A DNA stretch of 8,928 nt, taken from Rhodobacter sp. (GTDB lineage Bacteria; Pseudomonadota; Alphaproteobacteria; Rhodobacterales; Rhodobacteraceae). Position numbers and translations under genes: made by a program. Below the pieces are notes generated by a model. It made no database searches and was not told the origin of the DNA. It worked only from the letters and a program-made list of their open reading frames with translations. The DNA is taken from the NCBI GenBank assembly GCA_013824045.1, contig PNND01000002.1, positions 1 to 8,928 of the forward strand. The letters are read 5' to 3'. Positions 4,438 to 8,928 of the stretch are shown here, piece after piece (position 1 is the stretch's first letter; each line of letters begins with the position of its first letter).

Positions 4438-7356
4438 ATGAAGCCGAACTTTGCCCTGAACTTCACCGATGACAGCATCACGCTGCTGCACCGCACCAAG
4501 CGTGGCTGGGCAGAGGTGGGACGCACGGCCTTCGACGTGGATGATCTTCCCGCCGCCATGGCCGACCTGAGGGCCAAGGCCGAGGCTTTGGCGCCGAACG
4601 GCATCACGACGAAACTTGTCATCCCGAATTCGCAGATCAAGTATCTGACCATCCCCGCCCCCGGTCCCGATGCCAGCAGCCGCAAGGCGCAGATCGCAAC
4701 CGGGCTGGAAGGCCAAACCCCCTATGACGTGGCTGATCTGGTCTGGGATCACACCGGCACGGGCGACAGCGTGCAGGTGGCCGTCCTCGCCCGCGAAACG
4801 CTGGATGAGGCAGAAGGTTTCGCCGCCGCCAATGGCTTCAACCCGGTTTCCTTCGTGGCCATCCCGCTGGATGCCAGCTTCGGAACGGAACCGTTCTTCG
4901 GCCAGACCAGCTTTTCCCAGTCGGTCCTGAAGGATGGCCAGAAGGTCGACCGCGACGCGGATCCGATCCGGCTGCCCGACGCTGACCCTGCGCCGCAGCC
5001 GGAACCGGAACCGTCGCCGACACCCGAACCGCTGCCCGAGCCCGAACCGCTGCCGATCCCGGAACCGGTGCCAGAGCCTGCACCCGATGTCGTGCCGCCG
5101 GCCTTGCCCGAAGTGGAGCCGGTCCCCACTCCGGAAGACGCGCCGCTGTCCGACCCGATGCCGGACCCCGAGCCCGCCGGTATCCCGGGCGGGATCGACG
5201 AAAGCCCCGACCCCTTCCCGATGGAGTTGCCGCCCCTGCCGAATGATCCCGGCATGGACCAACCCTACTTGTCTGCCGCTCCGGCCGCTTCTTTCAGCGA
5301 CGAACTTGCCTTGGCCATCCAATCGGCACCCACGCGGTCCGAGACACCCGTCGATCCGGCGGCCATTGCCGCCACGCTCAGCGCGGGCGATCCGCCTGCC
5401 AGCGCTTCGGTTCTGGACAATTCCATCCGCGATCTGGACGAAGCACCGATGGCGATCGATGTCGGCGACGATGCCGCTGACGCACCCGCCACGGCCGAAC
5501 GCCGCCTGATCATCGACCCGTCGGTCGAAGATGATCTGCCGCCCATGCCCTCGGGCGCGGCGCTGTCGGCCTATTCCAGCCGACCGCTGGGCGGCGACGC
5601 ACCAGCACCCCGCCCCGCCCCCACGGTGGCCGAGGCCGACCGCCCCGCCCCGCGCGGCGGCGCAAAGCCCGTGGCGGACAAGCCCGCATCGGCGCGCCCA
5701 GTGCCGAAGTTCAGCTATGAAACACCGGGTGAAAAGCCCCCCACCCCCGCCGCCAAGGCGCTGCGTGGGGTAACGGCGTTGGTCACCGCGCCCTCAATTC
5801 CCGGCGGGCGCAAGGCCAAGGTCTCGCCCCCCGCCACTGCGGCCACGAATGCCGTGGCCAGCGCCGCTGCTGCCGCTGCGGGGGCTCCCAAAAGTGGCGA
5901 ACCCGCACGTCGCCCGGCAGGCTTGGGCAGCCGCCCGATGCCCGTGCGCGGCAAGCCCCGCCATCTTGGCCTGATCCTGACCGGCCTTCTCCTCATCATG
6001 CTCGCCCTCGCGGCGGGGTTGTCATCCTTCTACGTCAGTTGGACGCAGGACGACGCGGCGGCCCCCATCGAAACCGCCGCTGCCCCGGAGGCGACAGCCC
6101 CCGAAACTGCCGATCTGCCCGCCCCGGAAGACGAGATGCTGGCCGATCTGCAAGACCCTGCCGAGCTTACGCCGGAAACGCCGATCGCCGAGGAAGCCCC
6201 CGCCGATGGCGTGGTGATGACGGCCGAAGACCCCAATGCCGAGGCGACCCCTGAACCCGCCCCCGCAACGGTTATCGCAGGCGATCCGGCCCCGGCCAAT
6301 GCCCCAGCGAATGAGGCGCAGGATGAGATCTTCCTGTCTGGCTCCGACACACCCCCGGCTCCAGTCGATGCCGCAGCCCTGCCAGCGCCCACCGCGCGCG
6401 CCGATGCGGCCCCGCTGCCGCAGCAACCGCCCCCACCCTTTGGCACGGTCTATCAGTTTGATGAGAACGGCCTAATCCGACCCACGCCCGAAGGGATCAC
6501 CACCCCCGAGGGTGTTTTGCTTTTCGCAGGCTCCCCTGCCCGCCTGCCGCCCAGCCGGCCAGAGGCGATCACGGCCGCCGCACGCGCCGCCGAACAGGCC
6601 GCCGCGCCGATCGCCGCGCCGGCGGCAGCGCCCGCCGCAGACCCAGCCGCCATCGCTGCAGAACCCGCGGTGATCGTCCCGTCTGATCCCGCGCTCGCCG
6701 ATGCGCGCCCGCTGCCCCGCCCGGCTAATCTGGCCCCAACTGCCGCGGAAACAGTGGTCGACGATGGCGCATCGCTCGCCGCGGAAATCGACCCGCGCAT
6801 CGCAACCATTCGGCCGTCAGCCCGGCCAGAAAGCATCGTCGCCGCCGCCGTTGCCGCAGGGGCCATCGCGCCCACCACGGCCAGCGCCAATGGCAGCCTC
6901 GCCCTCATCGCCCCCGAAGGCACGGTCACGCCCATCGGGCTGACCATCTCGCGCCGCCCGGCCGCCCGCCCCGGCGACATGACCCGTGCGGTCGAGGCTG
7001 CTGTCGCCGCCGCGATCCGCCAGCCCGAACCAGAGCCGCCCTCGGCAGAGGTAACCCCGGAAACGGAAGAAGAGCCGGAACTCGCCGCCGCCACCGCGCC
7101 CCGCATCCCCTCGACCGCGAACGTGGCCAAACAGGCGACGATCCGCAATGCCATCGACCTGCGCGATCTGAACCTGATCGGCGTCTACGGCACCTCGTCC
7201 AATCGCTATGCGCTGGTGCGCAACCCGAACGGCCGTTACATCAAGGTCGAAGTCGGCGACCGGCTTGATGGTGGCCGCGTTGCCGCCATAACCGCCTCGG
7301 AACTGCGCTATGAAAAGCGCGGCCGCATGGTGGTGCTGGCCCTTCCGAACAGCTGA
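4438..7356 (+). CDS. Large membrane protein: GspL/PilM-like N-domain, Pro/Ala-rich linkers, one TM, PilP/GspC-like C-domain
   Basis: This 972-residue protein appears to join parts that are separate subunits in type II secretion (T2SS) and type IV pilus (T4P) assembly platforms. Residues 1-155 look like a degenerate actin-like (ASKHA) domain of GspL/PilM: FALNFTDDSITLLHR opens it, then KLVIPNSQIKYLTIPAP, an 'ia..L.....y.v.dL.wd' segment (ATGLEGQTPYDVADLVWD) and VQVAVLARETLDEAE. Residues 180-250 are Pro/Glu-rich with alternating prolines; up to about 508 the chain is low-complexity and probably disordered. One TM helix spans about 510-533, after a basic RGKPRH, so the N-terminus is predicted inside and the C-terminus in the periplasm. 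The periplasmic part is Ala/Pro-rich with internal repeats. It ends in a compact domain (about 895-970) with DLNLIGVYGTSSNRYALVR and RYIKVEVGDRLDGGRV, close to PilP/GspC homology domains that contact the secretin. No PilN/O/Q or ATPase gene is in the window. Databases may misname such Ala/Pro-rich proteins. Coding status is certain; the domain calls rest on motif reading. Confidence 0.85.
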   Translation: MKPNFALNFTDDSITLLHRTKRGWAEVGRTAFDVDDLPAAMADLRAKAEALAPNGITTKLVIPNSQIKYLTIPAPGPDASSRKAQIATGLEGQTPYDVADLVWDHTGTGDSVQVAVLARETLDEAEGFAAANGFNPVSFVAIPLDASFGTEPFFGQTSFSQSVLKDGQKVDRDADPIRLPDADPAPQPEPEPSPTPEPLPEPEPLPIPEPVPEPAPDVVPPALPEVEPVPTPEDAPLSDPMPDPEPAGIPGGIDESPDPFPMELPPLPNDPGMDQPYLSAAPAASFSDELALAIQSAPTRSETPVDPAAIAATLSAGDPPASASVLDNSIRDLDEAPMAIDVGDDAADAPATAERRLIIDPSVEDDLPPMPSGAALSAYSSRPLGGDAPAPRPAPTVAEADRPAPRGGAKPVADKPASARPVPKFSYETPGEKPPTPAAKALRGVTALVTAPSIPGGRKAKVSPPATAATNAVASAAAAAAGAPKSGEPARRPAGLGSRPMPVRGKPRHLGLILTGLLLIMLALAAGLSSFYVSWTQDDAAAPIETAAAPEATAPETADLPAPEDEMLADLQDPAELTPETPIAEEAPADGVVMTAEDPNAEATPEPAPATVIAGDPAPANAPANEAQDEIFLSGSDTPPAPVDAAALPAPTARADAAPLPQQPPPPFGTVYQFDENGLIRPTPEGITTPEGVLLFAGSPARLPPSRPEAITAAARAAEQAAAPIAAPAAAPAADPAAIAAEPAVIVPSDPALADARPLPRPANLAPTAAETVVDDGASLAAEIDPRIATIRPSARPESIVAAAVAAGAIAPTTASANGSLALIAPEGTVTPIGLTISRRPAARPGDMTRAVEAAVAAAIRQPEPEPPSAEVTPETEEEPELAAATAPRIPSTANVAKQATIRNAIDLRDLNLIGVYGTSSNRYALVRNPNGRYIKVEVGDRLDGGRVAAITASELRYEKRGRMVVLALPNS
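5023..5076 (+). repeat. Three 18-bp tandem units coding PEPLPE-type repeats
   Basis: Units at 5023-5040, 5041-5058 and 5059-5076 encode PEPLPE, PEPLPI and PEPVPE. The first two share an identical 14-base core, CCCGAACCGCTGCC, while the third has diverged. They sit within a longer stretch (residues 184-217) in which nearly every second residue is Pro. The near-identity of two units suggests recent tandem duplication. Such alternating-Pro stretches form stiff extended rods, as in TonB. Confidence 0.7.
6472..6990 (+). repeat. Degenerate protein repeats (PEGxxTPxG and RPxxRP-type) in the periplasmic linker
   Basis: Two copies of a PEG..TP.G motif occur at residues 684-691 and 826-833. Each is followed by a Leu/Ile-containing strand, a Pro/Arg motif and an Ala-rich helix-like tail. 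The Pro/Arg motif recurs four times: RLPPSRP (702-708), RPLPRP (757-762), RPSARP (792-797) and RPAARP (840-845). Two or three of these are followed by Ala-rich stretches. The units are too degenerate at the DNA level for a recent duplication and look like old protein-level repeats, perhaps for binding peptidoglycan or a partner, or simply as spacer. Confidence 0.5.
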
Positions 7357-7360
7357 TCCC

Positions 7361-7389
7361 ACCCGCAACCAAAGCTGGTTGCAGCGGGT
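7361..7389 (+). terminator. Hairpin directly after the fusion gene
   Basis: ACCCGCAACC (7361-7370) pairs with GGTTG (7377-7381) and CGGGT (7385-7389) around a 6-nt loop, with a 3-nt bulge CAG (7382-7384), giving 10 bp. It starts 4 nt after the stop of the fusion gene. No U-run follows, so it may be a weak or Rho-assisted terminator, a 3'-end stabiliser, or an intercistronic element before the antiporter gene. Confidence 0.4.
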
Positions 7390-7400
7390 CGTCGGTTCGG

Positions 7401-7417
7401 ATCATGATATCGCGATA
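7401..7417. promoter_or_regulatory. Adjacent palindromes upstream of the antiporter gene
   Basis: ATCATGAT (7401-7408) and TATCGCGATA (7408-7417) are perfect palindromes of 8 and 10 bp that share one base, inside the 93-bp gap before the antiporter start. The place fits an operator or promoter region for that gene, but short palindromes also arise by chance and I recognise no known regulator site. Confidence 0.25.
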
Positions 7418-7449
7418 CAAAGCCCGGAACGGGCTGCACAAGGGGCGGT

Positions 7450-8928
7450 ATGGAAGGGTTCCTTCTCGAAGCCAGCATCTATCTGGGCGCGGCGATCATT
7501 GTCGTCCCTCTTGCGATGCGCCTTGGCCTCGGTTCCGTGCTTGGCTATCTGGCAGCCGGGATTCTGGTAGGGCCGGTGTTCGGTATCGCCGGGGCGGAAA
7601 CCGCTGATCTTCAGCATTTTGCCGAATTCGGCGTGGTGCTGATGCTGTTCCTGATCGGTCTGGAACTGGAACCCCGCACGCTCTGGGACATGCGTCACCG
7701 GCTGATCGGTATGGGCGGCGCGCAGGTGGTGCTGACAACCGCCGCCATCGCGCTTCTGGCCTATACCCTTGGCTTGGCCTGGCAAGTGGCGCTGACACTG
7801 GGGCTGATCCTGTCGCTGTCCTCGACCGCCATCGTCCTGCAAACCCTGAATGAAAAAGCGCTGATGCGCACTGCCGGGGGGCGGGCCTCGTTCTCTGTCC
7901 TGCTGACCCAAGACATCGCCGTCATCCCGATGCTGGCCTTCCTGCCGCTGCTAACCCTGCCAGCCATCCTTGGCCCAACGGCAGACCTCTACGGCATTTC
8001 AAACAGCGCTGATGAGGCCGTCCACGGGGCCGAGAACGCGGCAGAGCCGCTGCTGACGCTGGTCGAACAATTGCCGGGCTGGGCTACTACCCTGCTGACC
8101 CTCGCCATAGTGGGCGGCATCGTGCTGGCGGGAAACTTCCTCTCGCGCCCCGTCTTCCGCTTTGTCCATGCCGCGCGGTTGCCCGAAATGTCGACCTTCT
8201 TTTCGCTTCTGATCGTGCTGGGCATCGCCTTCCTGATGATGCTGGTGGGCCTGTCGCCCGCGCTTGGCACCTTTGTCGCCGGGGTCGTGCTGGCCAACTC
8301 GGAGTTCCGCCACCAGATCGAGGCCGATATCAAACCCTTCAAGGGCTTGCTGCTGGGCCTCTTCTTCATGACCGTCGGTATCGGCATCGACACCCGCCAA
8401 CTGTTCGACCAGCCCGTCACGATCCTGTCGCTGACCCTTGCCCTGATCGCTGTCAAGGCCGCTGTCCTGTTCCTGATCGCCATTCCCTTCAAACTGCGCG
8501 GCCATGATCGCTGGCTCTTCACCCTCGGCCTCGCACAGGCGGGAGAATTCGGCTTTGTCCTGATCAGCTTTGCCCGCCAGCAAGGCATTCTGTCCCTCGC
8601 CCAAGGACAGACCGCGTTGCTGGTCGTCAGCCTGTCGATGCTGCTGACACCGGCCCTGTTCATCACCTATGAACGCCTCGCCCGCCGCTTGCGCGCCCGC
8701 ACCCCGGACCGCGCGCCCGATCTGATCAATGAAAAAGGCCGCGTGATCATCGCGGGCATCGGGCGTTTTGGTCAGGTGGTGAACCGCCTTGTCCGCATGT
8801 CGGGTCTGTCGACCGTCGTGCTGGATTCCGACATGGCCACGATCGAAACCATGCGCCGCTTCGGGGTGAAAGGCTTCTTTGGCGACCCGGCAAACCCTGC
8901 CCTGCTTGAGGCGGCAGGTCTGGCCGAA
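7450..8928 (+). CDS. KefB/KefC-type monovalent cation:proton antiporter (CPA2), right-truncated
   Basis: The first 493 residues of a CPA2-family inner-membrane antiporter; the frame is still open at the window edge. The membrane domain (about 1-405) has the family landmarks GYLAAGILVGP (32-42), EFGVVLMLFLIGLELEP (59-75), LSLSSTAIVLQTLNEK (121-136), and TQDIAVIP (153-160), whose Asp155 is the ion/proton-coupling acid. It also has GTFVAGVVLANSEFRHQIEA (273-292) and PFKGLLLGLFFMTVGIGID (296-314). A cytoplasmic RCK/TrkA-N Rossmann domain begins at about 430 with GRVIIAGIGRFGQ and Asp459 at the end of the second strand, the usual NAD(H)-binding pattern, and is cut just after GDPANPALLEAAGLAE. Full-length relatives are about 600 residues or longer. 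The ATG at 7450 gives the expected short N-terminus; AAGGGG lies only 4 nt upstream, a tight SD spacing. K+/H+ exchange for pH or electrophile protection is likely; glutathione gating as in E. coli Kef cannot be judged, and no KefF/KefG ancillary gene precedes it. Confidence 0.95.
   Translation, partial: MEGFLLEASIYLGAAIIVVPLAMRLGLGSVLGYLAAGILVGPVFGIAGAETADLQHFAEFGVVLMLFLIGLELEPRTLWDMRHRLIGMGGAQVVLTTAAIALLAYTLGLAWQVALTLGLILSLSSTAIVLQTLNEKALMRTAGGRASFSVLLTQDIAVIPMLAFLPLLTLPAILGPTADLYGISNSADEAVHGAENAAEPLLTLVEQLPGWATTLLTLAIVGGIVLAGNFLSRPVFRFVHAARLPEMSTFFSLLIVLGIAFLMMLVGLSPALGTFVAGVVLANSEFRHQIEADIKPFKGLLLGLFFMTVGIGIDTRQLFDQPVTILSLTLALIAVKAAVLFLIAIPFKLRGHDRWLFTLGLAQAGEFGFVLISFARQQGILSLAQGQTALLVVSLSMLLTPALFITYERLARRLRARTPDRAPDLINEKGRVIIAGIGRFGQVVNRLVRMSGLSTVVLDSDMATIETMRRFGVKGFFGDPANPALLEAAGLAE

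Noticed and set aside
4749..5255. Minus-strand Gly-Ser repeat protein
   Set aside because: The Gly-Ser repeats are only the complement of the Pro-Glu codons of the fusion gene's rod.
4192..5322. Minus-strand frame of 376 residues overlapping the SIMPL-domain gene start and the fusion gene
   Set aside because: It is a frame shadow: Arg/Gly/His-rich, spanning a clear divergent promoter gap and opposite a well-supported gene.
7989..8666. Minus-strand frame within the antiporter gene
   Set aside because: The plus-strand product matches the CPA2 family along its whole length; the antisense frame shows no motif.

Overview
The window reads as chromosomal DNA of a high-GC alphaproteobacterium, most likely from the Rhodobacterales/Rhodobacteraceae. 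The basis is the strong GC bias at third codon positions, the Ala/Pro-rich proteins, several starts without a clear Shine-Dalgarno (SD) sequence, and the look of the recognisable proteins. This placement is inference; no rRNA or other phylogenetic marker is present. There are no insertion sequences, tRNAs, CRISPR arrays or phage genes.

Left part (1-1688): the C-terminal 171 residues of a glycosyltransferase-like protein enter from the left edge (+). It converges on a LysE/RhtB-type amino-acid exporter (-). That exporter is divergently paired with an Lrp/AsnC-family regulator (+) across a 73-bp gap holding an imperfect inverted repeat. This is a classic layout of a regulator next to the exporter it controls.

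Middle (1689-4271): a 526-bp non-coding gap with unusual structure leads to an O-acetylhomoserine sulfhydrylase (metY, +) with a strong SD. The gap holds four TGCACA-like repeats about one helical turn apart, an AT-rich island, a pyrimidine-rich tract, and a possible hairpin over the metY SD. A 10-bp-stem hairpin terminator separates metY from a convergent, signal-peptide-bearing SIMPL-domain (YggE-like) periplasmic protein (-).

Right part (4438-8928): the most unusual gene encodes a 972-residue, single-membrane-span protein. Its cytoplasmic N-terminus looks like the actin-like domain of GspL/PilM. A long Pro/Glu- and Ala-rich linker and one transmembrane helix follow, and it ends in a small PilP/GspC-like domain that should lie in the periplasm. 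It thus appears to join, in one chain, parts that are separate subunits in type II secretion and type IV pilus machines, and no other such genes are in the window. After 93 bp comes a KefB/KefC-type cation:proton antiporter (+), cut by the right edge inside its NAD-binding RCK domain.

Functionally the window is a set of mostly independent housekeeping and envelope genes: amino-acid export, sulfur assimilation into methionine/homocysteine, a periplasmic stress-type protein, an envelope-spanning platform-like protein and K+/pH homeostasis. The fusion protein and the metY upstream region are the places most worth following up.
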